From Sinorhizobium glycinis (GTDB taxonomy: Bacteria; Pseudomonadota; Alphaproteobacteria; Rhizobiales; Rhizobiaceae): DNA of 64,000 nt. Made by a program: the position numbers and the translations under genes. Every line of letters starts with the position of its first letter. Position 1 is the stretch's first letter. The stretch covers positions 124,001-188,000 of the forward strand of contig NZ_LPUX01000060.1 of assembly GCF_001651865.1 (NCBI RefSeq), in the 5' to 3' direction. Positions 28,992 through 39,033 of the stretch are shown here, piece by piece. The notes under the pieces were generated by a model. The model made no database searches. It had not been told where the DNA came from and saw only the letters and a list, made by a program, of their open reading frames with translations.

Positions 28992-29885
28992 ATGAAGTTA
29001 AGCCGCCGACTGGTTCCCGACGTGACGACGCTGCAGGCTTTCGAATGCGCGGCGCGCCACGGCAGCTTCACTCAAGCCGCGGCCGAGCTCAATCTCACCC
29101 AAAGTGCGGTCAGCCGGCAGATCAAGGATCTCGAAACGCAGCTGGGCGTGCTGCTCTTCGAGCGGGTCCGCCAGCGGGTCATCCTTTCCGATGCGGGGCA
29201 GAAATTCCTTCCGGAGGTCCGCCGCCTTTTGCATCAGACCGAGGAGCTGATGGTGCGCGCCATGGCCTCGGCACGGGCCGATTCGAGCCTTTCCGTCGCC
29301 TCGCTGCCGACCTTCGGCAGCCGCTGGCTGGTGCCGCGCCTGCCCGATTTCCTGAGGCGCTATCCCGGCACGGTCCTGAACATCGCCTCGCGTTCGGCGC
29401 CGTTCGATTTCGACGAGCAGAATTTCGACCTCGCGATCCACTACGGCCAGCCGGTCTGGGCGCGCGCCGCCTGCAGCTATCTCTGCAGCGAGGTCATCGT
29501 GCCGGCCGCAAGCCCGGCGCTTCTTGCCGCAAATCCGGTCGGGATGCCCGAAGACATCGCCGGCGGACCGCTGCTTCATCTTGCGACGCGGCCGAAGCTC
29601 TGGGCGCAATGGTTCGATGCGAACGGTATCGACAGCCACGGCGCCTATCGGGGCAACCGGTTCGATCAATTCTCGATGGTGATCGAAGCGGCGACCGCAG
29701 GTCTCGGTTTTGCCCTTTTGCCCCGCTATCTGATCGAACAGGAACTCGCCGCAGGTACGCTGCGGATTGTGCTCGACCGACCGATGCAGACGGAAAACAG
29801 CTACTATCTCGTCGTACCGGAAGGCAAACTGGAAAACCCGATCAGCCGCGCCTTCCGGGAATGGATCAGCGAGCAGGTCGGCTGA
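28992..29885 (+). CDS. LysR-family transcriptional regulator (GcvA-like branch)
   Basis: The 297-residue regulator has a winged helix-turn-helix at residues 10-65 (LQAFECAARHGSFTQAAAELNLTQSAVSRQIKDLE) and a LysR-type effector domain at 90-290 (SLPTFGSRWLVPRLPDF, LLPRYLIEQELAAG). The N-terminus and GSFTQAAAEL context resemble the GcvA/AmpR branch. It lies divergently about 110 bp from the hglS GTG start, so it most likely activates the lysine/aminoadipate operon in response to a pathway intermediate. Start ATG at 28992 with a weak ribosome binding site (GAGGCCGGA). Confidence 0.9.
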   Translation: MKLSRRLVPDVTTLQAFECAARHGSFTQAAAELNLTQSAVSRQIKDLETQLGVLLFERVRQRVILSDAGQKFLPEVRRLLHQTEELMVRAMASARADSSLSVASLPTFGSRWLVPRLPDFLRRYPGTVLNIASRSAPFDFDEQNFDLAIHYGQPVWARAACSYLCSEVIVPAASPALLAANPVGMPEDIAGGPLLHLATRPKLWAQWFDANGIDSHGAYRGNRFDQFSMVIEAATAGLGFALLPRYLIEQELAAGTLRIVLDRPMQTENSYYLVVPEGKLENPISRAFREWISEQVG

Positions 29886-30343
29886 AGCCGGGGAGGGTGG
29901 AAGGCAGCTTTCCGAGCGGTCCTCTTCGAATCGCCGCGCTGCCACGTACCAGGAAGGGACCGGATTTGACGCAAGCATCCATCGAGCCGGCGGGAAGGCG
30001 CGGCCGTGCCGCATTGCTGCGGCGGCAGTCCCCCCCAAATCGTCCAAAGCGGGGCTCGCAATCCTTGCAAGCCGCTGACACTGCGGCTAAAAAATGCCAC
30101 TTTCATGCATCACGCGGCCGTGACACCCAACGCGCCGCCGGCTTTGCGCTCTCTAAGCCCCAGGTCGCGTTCGGCGCCTGCTTCCGCGGGTTTCCGGCTC
30201 CGGGATGACGGCGGCGGATGGGGGGACACATGACCGTGTCTAGAAACGCGCCGGCGCCGCCTGGATATTCAGGGCCGCAGCCACTTCGGCAGATCAACGA
30301 GAACCGGGCCGATCAACCCCGGTTGGAACCAGAATCCATACCC
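29886..30343. other. upstream region of ndvB
   Basis: About 460 bases without a convincing gene; the open frame before the ndvB ATG continues to 30218 but has no NdvB-like content. A possible promoter, TTGCAA (30065-30070) and TAAAAA (30088-30093) with a 17-nt spacer, would give a leader of about 240 nt. A leader that long could hold regulation, but I see no defined structure. Confidence 0.35.
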
Positions 30344-33300
30344 ATGCTCCAACAAACGACGTCGTCCAATACACCGCGCGAACCGGAAGCGAAGCAGATC
30401 GACTACAACGATTCGATCCGCTCGACCTATTTCTCGATCGACGACCTCAGGGCATGCGGGGCCGAGCTTGCGCAAAGCGGCGTTTCCTCGCTTCCGGGGT
30501 TCTTTCCCTTCGAGTTCCGCACCAGGCACCGGGAAAACGAGAAGGAAATCTTCCGCGTCTATCGGGCTACCGCGGCCGATGTCGAGGCCGGCGCCTCGAT
30601 CACCCCGGCCGCCGAGTGGCTGATCGACAATCACCACGTCGTCGAGGAAGCGATCCAGGAGGTCCGGCGTGACTTTCCGCGCCGGTTCTATCGCCAATTG
30701 CCGACGCTGTCGGTTTCCGGCACGACCATTCCGCGCACGATGGCGCTTGCCTGGCTCTACGTCGCCCATACCCACAGCACGGTATCGCGGGAAAGCATCA
30801 CCGCGATGGTGGAAGGTTTCCAGGAGCATGAAACCTTCAAGATCGGCGAGTTGTGGGCACTGCCGTCGATCCTGCGCTTCGTGCTCATCGAAAACCTCAG
30901 ACGCATCGCCATCCGCGTCGAGCGCTCGCGCGGCATGCGGCGGAAGGCGAACGAGGTCGCCGATGAGATCATCCGCCTGGGCGACCCGGAACGATGCCGG
31001 GCGCTGCTGGCGGAGTCGGAGGCGCTGGCCGCCGACAATACCTTCATAGCCCAGCTTCTCTACCGCATGCGCGACGGGTCGCAGACCTCGGGCGCGGTCA
31101 TCGCCTGGATCGAGGAAAGGCTGGAACGGCGCGGCACCGACGTCGAGGAGGCGCTGGTCGCCGAGCAGAACCGCCTGTCGTCGGGCAACGCGACGATGAG
31201 CAACATCATTCGCGGCCTGCGCGAGATCGACGACACGGACTGGGCCGTCTGGTTCGAGAGCGTCAGCAAGATCGACGCGACGCTGCGCGAAGGCTCCGAT
31301 TATCAGGCGCTCGATTTCGGCTCGCGCAACAAGTACCGCGACACGATCGAAAAGCTGGCCCGCCGTTCCGGCTACAGCGAGCACGAGGTCACCGAGACCG
31401 CGATCGAGATGGTCGAGGAGGCGAGGGCCGCCGCCGCGGTGGAGGCGCCGCTGCAGGAGCCGAATGTCGGCACCTTCCTCGTCGGCAAACAGCGCAAGGA
31501 CCTCGAGAGGCGGATCGGATATTCGCCGTCGGTCCTGCAGCGCCTGATCCGCATGGTGCGCAAGCTGGACTGGTTTGCGATCGCCGGGCCGAACATTCTC
31601 CTGACCATACTGGCGATGATCGCCGTCTACGTTTTCGTCAGCCCGATGGACATTCCGAGCGGCGCCAAGCTGATCATGCTGCTGCTTTTCGCCCTGCCGG
31701 CTTCCGAGGGCGCGATGGGCCTGTTCAACACGCTGGTCACGCTGTTCGTCAGACCGTCGCGGCTCGTCGGCTACGAATTCCTCGACGGCATCCCCGAGGA
31801 CGCCCGCACGCTCGTCGTGGTGCCCTGCCTGATCGCCAAGCGCGACCATGTCGACGAACTGGTGCGCAATCTCGAGGTCCACTATCTCGCCAATCCGCGC
31901 GGCGAGATCTATTTCGCGCTGCTGAGCGACTGGGCCGACAGCAAGTTCGAGGAAACGCCGGCGGATTCGGACGTGCTCGAATATGCCAAGCGGGAGATAG
32001 CATCGCTCACGGCCCGCTATGCCTATGACGGCAGGACCCGCTTCTTCCTGCTGCACCGCCGGCGGCTGTTCAACGAGGCCGAAGGCGTCTGGATGGGCTG
32101 GGAACGCAAGCGCGGCAAGCTGCACGAGTTGAACCTCCTGCTGCGCGGCGATCGCGACACCTCGTTCCTGCAGGGCGCCAATCTGGTGCCGGAGGGCGTG
32201 CAATATGTCATGACGCTCGATTCCGACACGCGGCTGATGCGCGACGCGGTGACGAAGCTGGTCGGCAAGCTCTACCACCCGATCAACCGGCCGGTCGTCA
32301 ATCCGAGGACGCAGGACGTCGTCGCCGGCTACAGCCTCCTGCAGCCGCGCGTGACGCCGTCGCTGACGACGGGCAACGAGGCCTCCGCCTTCCAGCGCAT
32401 CTTCTCGATCAACCGCGGCATCGATCCTTATATCTTCACGGTCTCCGACGTCTATCAGGACATCACCGACGAAGGCAGCTTCACCGGCAAGGGCCTCTAT
32501 CACGTCGACGCCTTCGAGGCCGCGCTCAAGGGCCGGATCGAAGAGAACGCCGTGCTCAGCCACGACCTGCTCGAGGGCTCCTATGCGCGCTGCGCACTGG
32601 TGACCGATGTCGAGCTCGTCGAGGATTTTCCGACCCGCTATGAGGTCGAGATGTCGCGCCAGCATCGCTGGGCGCGCGGCGACTGGCAGCTCCTGCCTTA
32701 CATCTTCAGCCTCAAGAACGGGCTTTCGATGCTCGGCCGCTGGAAGATGTACGACAACCTGCGCCGCTCGCTGATCCCCGTCGCCTGGCTCGCGGCCTCC
32801 GTCATGGGCTGGTACTACATGCAGCCGGCGGATGCGCTGATCTGGCAGATCGTGCTGATCTTCAGCCTTTTCGTCGCGCCGACCCTGTCGCTCATCAACG
32901 GCATCATGCCGCGCCGTAACGATATCGTCGCGAGAGCCCATATCCACACGGTGCTTTCCGACATCCGCGCCGCCAATGCCCAGGTTGCCTTGCGCATCGT
33001 CTTCATCGCCCACAATGCGGCGATGATGGCGGACGCGATCGTCCGGTCGCTCTACCGCACCTTCGTCAGCCGCAAGCTGATGCTCGAATGGCGCACGGCC
33101 GCGCAGGTGCAGAGCGCCGGCCACGGCTCGATCGGCGACTATTTCCGCGCCATGTGGACAGCGCCGGCTCTCTCCCTCGTCTCGCTGGCGCTCGCGGCGA
33201 TCTCCGATACCGGGCTGCCCTTCATCGGCATACCCTTCGCCCTCCTCTGGGCGGCGTCACCGGCGGTTGCCTGGTTCGTCAGCCAGTCGGCGGAAACGGA

Positions 33301-36300
33301 AGACCAGCTCGTCGTCTCCGACGAGGCGATCGACGAGATGCGCAGGATCGCCCGGCGGACATGGCGCTATTTCGAGACCTTCGTCACCGCCGAGCAGAAT
33401 TTCCTGCCGCCGGACAATTTCCAGGAAACCCCTCAGCCGGTTCTGGCGGAACGCACCTCGCCCACGAACATCGGCGTCTATCTCCTGTCGGCGATGTCGG
33501 CGCGCTCCTTCGGCTGGATCGGCTTCGAGGAGACGATCACCCGGCTCGAGCAGACGATCGCGACGATCGATCGCATGCCCAAGTACCGCGGCCATCTCTT
33601 CAACTGGTACCGTACGCGAGGGCTCGAAACGATGGAGCCGCGCTATATCTCGTCCGTCGATAGCGGCAATCTCGCCGGGCACCTGATCGCGGTCTCGTCC
33701 ATGTGCCGGGAATGGGCCGAGGCGCCCTCCGCCCATGTCCAGGGCAATCTCGACGGCATCGGCGACGTCGCCGCCATCCTCGCCGAGGTGCTGAACGAAC
33801 TGCCGGACGACCGCAAGACCGTCCGTCCGCTGCGCCGCCTGATCGAAGAGCGTATCGCCGGCTTCCAGAACGCGCTCGCCGCGGTCAAGCGGGAGCATGA
33901 GTTCGCCTCGATCCGGGTCATCAACCTGGCTGTGCTTGCCCGCGACATGCACAAGCTTACCCTCAATCTCGACCACGAGGTCCGCACCGCCCAGAGCGGC
34001 GAAGTGGCGAAATGGGCGGGTTCCTTGGTGGCGACCTGCGAGGCGCACATTGCCGACGGCGTCTTCGATCTCGGTGCGATCGACTCGCTGCGCCAGCGCC
34101 TGCTGGTTCTCAAGGACCGGGCCCGCGACATCGCCTTCTCGATGGATTTCAGCTTCCTGTTCCGGCCGGAGCGGCGGCTGCTGTCGATCGGTTACCGGGT
34201 GAATGCCAACGAGCTCGACGAGGCCTGCTACGACCTCCTGGCTTCGGAAGCGCGGCTGACGAGCCTCTTTGCGATCGCCAAGGGGGATCTCCCGACCGAG
34301 CATTGGTACAAGCTGGGGCGCCCGATCGTGCCGATCGGCGCGCGCGGCGCGCTCGTCTCCTGGTCCGGCTCGATGTTCGAATATCTGATGCCGCCGCTCG
34401 TCATGCAGGAGCGGCAAGGCGGCATCCTGAACCAGACGAACAATCTGGTCGTGCAGGAGCAGGTCAACCACGGCCGTCGCCTCGGGACCCCGTGGGGTAT
34501 CTCGGAAGCCGCATTCAACGCGCGCGACCACGAACTCACCTATCAGTACACGAATTTCGGCGTGCCGACGCTGGGTCTCAAGCGCGGCCTCGGCCAGAAT
34601 GCGGTGATCGCCCCCTATGCGTCGATCCTTGCCTGCATGTACGACCCGAAATCCGCGCTCGCCAATCTGGAGCGGCTCAGGGAAGTCGGCGCGCTCGGCG
34701 CCTATGGCTACCACGATGCGGTGGATTTCACGCCGACGCGTGTGCCCGAAGGGCAGAAATGCGCCGTGGTGCGCAACTACTATGCCCACCATCACGGCAT
34801 GTCGATCGCAGCCGTCGCAAACGTCGTCTTCAATGGGCAATTGCGCGAATGGTTCCATGCCGATCCGGTGATCGAGGCGGCGGAGCTCCTGTTGCAGGAG
34901 AAGGCGCCGCGCGACATTCCGGTGATGGCGGCGAAGCGCGAACCGGAATCGCTCGGCAAGGGCCAGGCCGACCTGCTGCGACCGGAAGTGCGGATCATCG
35001 AGGACCCGCTGTCGCAGGACCGCGAGACAGTCTTCCTGTCGAACGGCCATTACTCGATCATGCTGACGGCGAACGGCGCCGGCTATGCACGCTGGAACGG
35101 CCAGGCCGTCACCCGCTGGAAGCCGGATCCGGTCGAAGACAGGACGGGAACATTCATCTTCCTGCGCGACACGGTGACCGACGAATGGTGGTCGGCGACC
35201 GCCGAGCCGCGGCGCGCCGAGGGTGAGAAGACGCTCACCCGCTTCGGCGACGACAAGGCCGAGTTCGTCAAGACCGTCGGCGACCTGACCAGCGAGGTCG
35301 AATGCATCGTCGCGACCGAACACGATGCGGAAGGCCGCCGGGTCATCCTGCTCAATACGGGCACGGAAGACCGGTTCATCGAAGTCACCTCCTATGCCGA
35401 GCCGGTGCTGGCGTTCGACGACGCCGACAGTTCGCATCCGGCCTTCTCGAAGATGTTCATCCGCACCGAGATCAGCCGGCAGGGCGACGTCATCCGTGTA
35501 TCGCGCAACAAGCGCGGCCCCGGCGATCCCGATATCGAAGTCGCGCATCTCATCACCGACAATGCCGGCAGCGACCGCCACACCCAGGCGGAAACCGACC
35601 GCCGCCGCTTCCTCGGCCAGGGCCGCACGCTGTCGGAGGCCGCGGCCTTCGACCCGGGCGTCAGCCTCTCGGGCACGGACGGCTATACGCTCGATCCGAT
35701 CATGGCGCTCCGGCGCGTCGTCCGGGTTCCGGCCGGCAAGAAGGTGAGCGTCATCTTCTGGACGATCGCCGCCCCGGACCGTGAAGCGGTCGACCGGGCG
35801 ATCGATCGCTACCGCCACCCGGAGACCTTCAATCACGAGCTCATCCATGCCTGGACCCGCAGCCAGGTGCAGATGCGCCATGTCGGGATCAGTTCGAAGG
35901 AGGCGGCGAGCTTCCAGATGCTCGGCCGTTACCTGGTCTATCCGGACATGCACCTGCGCGCCGATACGGCGACCGTCAAGGCCGGTCTCGCCTCCCAGGC
36001 GGCGCTCTGGCCGCTGGCGATCTCCGGCGACTTCCCGATCTTCTGCCTGAGGATCAATGACGACGGCGACCTCGGCATCGCCCGCGAGGCGCTGCGTGCC
36101 CAGGAGTATCTCAGGGCCCGCGGCATCACAGCCGATCTGGTGGTCATCAACGAGCGCGCCTCGTCCTATGCGCAGGACCTGCAGCACACGCTCGATTCCA
36201 TGTGCGAGAACCTGAGGCTGCGCGGCCTCTCGGACGGCCCGCGCCAGCACATCTTTGCGGTGCGGCGCGACCTGATGGAGCCTGAAACCTGGTCGACGCT

Positions 36301-38842
36301 GATCTCGGCCTCGCGCGCCGTCTTCCATGCCCGCAACGGCACGATCACCGACCAGATCGCCCGTGCCGCGGCGCTCTACGCAAAGCCTCGCGAAGAGGCG
36401 GAAGCGGGCACACGGATGCTGCTGCCGGTGAGCCAGGACAGGGCGGGCGGAGCGGCGGCGGCCGTCGACGGCGGCGATCTCGAGTTCTGGAACGGCTTTG
36501 GCGGCTTTGCCGACGAGGGGCGCGAATATGTGGTGCGGCTGCGCGGCGGCGAGGCGACCCCTCACCCGTGGATCAACGTCATTTCCAATGAGGGCTTCGG
36601 GTCTCATGTGTCGGCCGAAGGGGCGAGCTTCTCCTGGAGCCGCAACTCGCGCGACTACCAGCTGACGCCATGGACCAATGACACGGTGGTCAACCGGCCG
36701 GGCGAGGCGATCTTCATCCGCGACATGTCCAGCGGCTCTGTTTCGACGCCCTACGCGGCCCTTTCGCGGCGCAAGTCGGCGCTTTTCGAAGCTCGTCATG
36801 GCCTCGGCTATTCACTCTTCCGAAGCAAGCAGGACGAGCTCGAGATCGAAGCGACCCACACCGTACACAGGTCGCTGCCGGCCAAACTCGTCCGCCTGTC
36901 GGTCCGCAACCGCGGTGCGGCCACCCGCAAGCTGCGCGTCTACGGCTATGCCGAGTGGGTTCTCGGCAACAACCGCAGCCGCACGGCGCCTTTCGTGCTG
37001 GCTGAATGGCGGGAGGCTGCGAGCGCGCTGCTCGCGACCAATCCCTACAGTGTCGATTATGCCGGCCGAACGGCATTCTTCGCCATCGATGGCGACACGG
37101 CGAGCTATACGGCGAGCCGCCGCGAATTCCTCGGCCGGGTCGGCGGGATCCTCGCACCTGAGGCAGTCCTCGCGGGCGCCGAGCTTTCCGGGTTGACCGA
37201 AGTGGACGGCGATGTCTGCGCGGCGCTGGCGACGGATCTCACCGTCGAACCGGGGGCCGAGCGGCAGATTACCTTCTTCCTCGGCGATGCGGACAGCAGC
37301 GACCAGGTCGAGGCGGTTCTCGGGGAGTTGCGTGCTGGCGCCTTCGACAAGACGCTGCAGGCGTCAAAGGCCTTCTGGAGCGAATTCACCGGCGTCGTAA
37401 AGGTCGAGACACCCGACCGGGCCTTCGACCACATGGTCAACAATTGGCTCCCATACCAGAGTTTCGGGTGCCGGATCATGGCACGCTCGGCCTTCTATCA
37501 GGCGAGCGGCGCCTTTGGCTTCCGCGATCAATTGCAGGATACGCTGGCCTTCCTCACCCACCGGCCGGAACTGGCGCGGGCGCAAATTCTGAACGCCGCT
37601 TCCCGACAGTTCGTCGAAGGTGACGTGCAGCATTGGTGGCTGCCCGGCACCGGCGCCGGCGTCCGCACGATGATTTCCGATGACGTCGTCTGGCTTGCCT
37701 ATGCGGTCGCGCATTATTGCACCGTCACCGGTACGAAGGACATTCTCGACGAGAAACTGCCCTTCATCGTCGGGCCGGCGCTCGAGGAGGGGCAGCACGA
37801 CAGCTTCTACACGCCGGAAATCGCGGACGAGCTTGCCGATGTCTACGAGCATTGCGCCCGGGCGCTGGATCTCGCCATCAAGCGCACTGGTGCCAACGGC
37901 CTGCCGCTGATCCTCGGCGGCGACTGGAACGACGGCATGAACCGCGTCGGCGAGGCGGGCGAGGGCACCAGCGTCTGGCTCGGCTGGTTCCTGGCAGGCG
38001 CCCTGCGCGCCTTCCTGTCCCATGCGCGCGAGCGCAAGGATCAGACGCGCGTCGCGCTATGGGAATCGCATCTCGATATCGTCAAGCGGGCGCTCGATGA
38101 GGCCGGCTGGGACGGCGACTACTACCGCCGCGGCTACTATGACGACGGGACGCCGCTCGGCTCGGCGGAAAGCGGCGAGTGCCGGATCGATTCGATCGCG
38201 CAGTCGTGGAGCACGCTGTCGGGCGAGGGCGACGCGGAGCGCTCCAGGCGCGCCATGGATGCGGTGATGGCGGAACTGGTCGATCCGGACAAGCGCATCG
38301 TCCGGCTGTTCACGCCGCCGCTCGAAAAGACCGAGCAGGATCCCGGCTATATCAAGTCCTACCCGCCGGGCGTGCGTGAGAATGGGGGTCAGTATACCCA
38401 TGCGGCCACCTGGGTCGTGATGGCCTTCGCCGCGCAGGGACGGGCGGAGGAAGCCTGGCGCGCATTCCAGATGCTGAACCCGATATCGCATTCGCGCAAT
38501 CGCGACGATGCGGAGCATTACCGCGTCGAGCCCTACGTCGTGGCGGCCGATGTCTATGGCGAAGGCGCGCTCGCCGGCCGCGGCGGCTGGACCTGGTACA
38601 CCGGCTCGGCAGGCTGGCTCTACCGCGCCGGCGTCGAGGGCATCCTCGGCATTCGCCAGCGAGGCGAGAGGCTGGCGATCCAGCCGGTCCTGCCGGAACA
38701 CTGGGACGGCTATTCCGCCGAGGTCCGGCTGAACGGTGCCACGCACCGGATTTCCGTCAGCCGCGACAAAAAAACCGGTGAGTTGATCGTCAGCGTCAAT
38801 AATAGTGTCACAAAAAACGCGCATGAAGGCATTTTGCTGTAA
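30344..38842 (+). CDS. ndvB: cyclic beta-(1,2)-glucan synthase
   Basis: This 2832-residue inner-membrane enzyme starts MLQQTTSSNTPREPEAKQ, the length I recall for S. meliloti NdvB. Membrane segments lie at about 409-433, 445-470, 810-853 and 941-979. A GT84 glycosyltransferase core between them contains DSD (626-628) and QHRW (773-776), and makes beta-1,2-glucan from UDP-glucose on a protein-linked chain. A glycoamylase-like domain follows (about 1250-1550). The C-terminal GH94 phosphorylase-like part carries DWNDGM (Asp2530) and controls ring size. Periplasmic cyclic glucans serve hypo-osmotic adaptation and nodule invasion. An in-frame upstream start at 30218 would add 42 residues and is unlikely. 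Confidence 0.97.
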   Translation: MLQQTTSSNTPREPEAKQIDYNDSIRSTYFSIDDLRACGAELAQSGVSSLPGFFPFEFRTRHRENEKEIFRVYRATAADVEAGASITPAAEWLIDNHHVVEEAIQEVRRDFPRRFYRQLPTLSVSGTTIPRTMALAWLYVAHTHSTVSRESITAMVEGFQEHETFKIGELWALPSILRFVLIENLRRIAIRVERSRGMRRKANEVADEIIRLGDPERCRALLAESEALAADNTFIAQLLYRMRDGSQTSGAVIAWIEERLERRGTDVEEALVAEQNRLSSGNATMSNIIRGLREIDDTDWAVWFESVSKIDATLREGSDYQALDFGSRNKYRDTIEKLARRSGYSEHEVTETAIEMVEEARAAAAVEAPLQEPNVGTFLVGKQRKDLERRIGYSPSVLQRLIRMVRKLDWFAIAGPNILLTILAMIAVYVFVSPMDIPSGAKLIMLLLFALPASEGAMGLFNTLVTLFVRPSRLVGYEFLDGIPEDARTLVVVPCLIAKRDHVDELVRNLEVHYLANPRGEIYFALLSDWADSKFEETPADSDVLEYAKREIASLTARYAYDGRTRFFLLHRRRLFNEAEGVWMGWERKRGKLHELNLLLRGDRDTSFLQGANLVPEGVQYVMTLDSDTRLMRDAVTKLVGKLYHPINRPVVNPRTQDVVAGYSLLQPRVTPSLTTGNEASAFQRIFSINRGIDPYIFTVSDVYQDITDEGSFTGKGLYHVDAFEAALKGRIEENAVLSHDLLEGSYARCALVTDVELVEDFPTRYEVEMSRQHRWARGDWQLLPYIFSLKNGLSMLGRWKMYDNLRRSLIPVAWLAASVMGWYYMQPADALIWQIVLIFSLFVAPTLSLINGIMPRRNDIVARAHIHTVLSDIRAANAQVALRIVFIAHNAAMMADAIVRSLYRTFVSRKLMLEWRTAAQVQSAGHGSIGDYFRAMWTAPALSLVSLALAAISDTGLPFIGIPFALLWAASPAVAWFVSQSAETEDQLVVSDEAIDEMRRIARRTWRYFETFVTAEQNFLPPDNFQETPQPVLAERTSPTNIGVYLLSAMSARSFGWIGFEETITRLEQTIATIDRMPKYRGHLFNWYRTRGLETMEPRYISSVDSGNLAGHLIAVSSMCREWAEAPSAHVQGNLDGIGDVAAILAEVLNELPDDRKTVRPLRRLIEERIAGFQNALAAVKREHEFASIRVINLAVLARDMHKLTLNLDHEVRTAQSGEVAKWAGSLVATCEAHIADGVFDLGAIDSLRQRLLVLKDRARDIAFSMDFSFLFRPERRLLSIGYRVNANELDEACYDLLASEARLTSLFAIAKGDLPTEHWYKLGRPIVPIGARGALVSWSGSMFEYLMPPLVMQERQGGILNQTNNLVVQEQVNHGRRLGTPWGISEAAFNARDHELTYQYTNFGVPTLGLKRGLGQNAVIAPYASILACMYDPKSALANLERLREVGALGAYGYHDAVDFTPTRVPEGQKCAVVRNYYAHHHGMSIAAVANVVFNGQLREWFHADPVIEAAELLLQEKAPRDIPVMAAKREPESLGKGQADLLRPEVRIIEDPLSQDRETVFLSNGHYSIMLTANGAGYARWNGQAVTRWKPDPVEDRTGTFIFLRDTVTDEWWSATAEPRRAEGEKTLTRFGDDKAEFVKTVGDLTSEVECIVATEHDAEGRRVILLNTGTEDRFIEVTSYAEPVLAFDDADSSHPAFSKMFIRTEISRQGDVIRVSRNKRGPGDPDIEVAHLITDNAGSDRHTQAETDRRRFLGQGRTLSEAAAFDPGVSLSGTDGYTLDPIMALRRVVRVPAGKKVSVIFWTIAAPDREAVDRAIDRYRHPETFNHELIHAWTRSQVQMRHVGISSKEAASFQMLGRYLVYPDMHLRADTATVKAGLASQAALWPLAISGDFPIFCLRINDDGDLGIAREALRAQEYLRARGITADLVVINERASSYAQDLQHTLDSMCENLRLRGLSDGPRQHIFAVRRDLMEPETWSTLISASRAVFHARNGTITDQIARAAALYAKPREEAEAGTRMLLPVSQDRAGGAAAAVDGGDLEFWNGFGGFADEGREYVVRLRGGEATPHPWINVISNEGFGSHVSAEGASFSWSRNSRDYQLTPWTNDTVVNRPGEAIFIRDMSSGSVSTPYAALSRRKSALFEARHGLGYSLFRSKQDELEIEATHTVHRSLPAKLVRLSVRNRGAATRKLRVYGYAEWVLGNNRSRTAPFVLAEWREAASALLATNPYSVDYAGRTAFFAIDGDTASYTASRREFLGRVGGILAPEAVLAGAELSGLTEVDGDVCAALATDLTVEPGAERQITFFLGDADSSDQVEAVLGELRAGAFDKTLQASKAFWSEFTGVVKVETPDRAFDHMVNNWLPYQSFGCRIMARSAFYQASGAFGFRDQLQDTLAFLTHRPELARAQILNAASRQFVEGDVQHWWLPGTGAGVRTMISDDVVWLAYAVAHYCTVTGTKDILDEKLPFIVGPALEEGQHDSFYTPEIADELADVYEHCARALDLAIKRTGANGLPLILGGDWNDGMNRVGEAGEGTSVWLGWFLAGALRAFLSHARERKDQTRVALWESHLDIVKRALDEAGWDGDYYRRGYYDDGTPLGSAESGECRIDSIAQSWSTLSGEGDAERSRRAMDAVMAELVDPDKRIVRLFTPPLEKTEQDPGYIKSYPPGVRENGGQYTHAATWVVMAFAAQGRAEEAWRAFQMLNPISHSRNRDDAEHYRVEPYVVAADVYGEGALAGRGGWTWYTGSAGWLYRAGVEGILGIRQRGERLAIQPVLPEHWDGYSAEVRLNGATHRISVSRDKKTGELIVSVNNSVTKNAHEGILL

Positions 38843-38863
38843 CTGCCGGAAATGACACTGGAG

Positions 38864-38900
38864 AAGCCGGCTTTGTACCGAACGTGCGAGGCCGGTTTTT
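38864..38900 (+). terminator. rho-independent terminator of ndvB
   Basis: AAGCCGGC (38864-38871) pairs with GCCGGTTT (38891-38898, one G-U), followed by TTTTTCTTT. It begins 21 nt after the ndvB stop. Confidence 0.75.
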
Positions 38901-39033
38901 CTTTGCCGTCAGGTTTGGCATCGCGACCCATTGCGGGTTTGCGGTTTCATTGATGCCGAAAGGCCCCTGTGGGCGGCGGCGTCCGGTTTCAACAGGGGGT
39001 CGGGCGGGGCGCCAAATCCCGGATAAGGACCGT

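Noticed and set aside
30269-36799. Very long open frames antisense to ndvB (951 and 1180 codons)
   Set aside because: They mirror the third-position G/C bias of ndvB; translations are rich in R, A, G, H and D with no domains, and the sense strand encodes an unmistakable 2832-residue enzyme.
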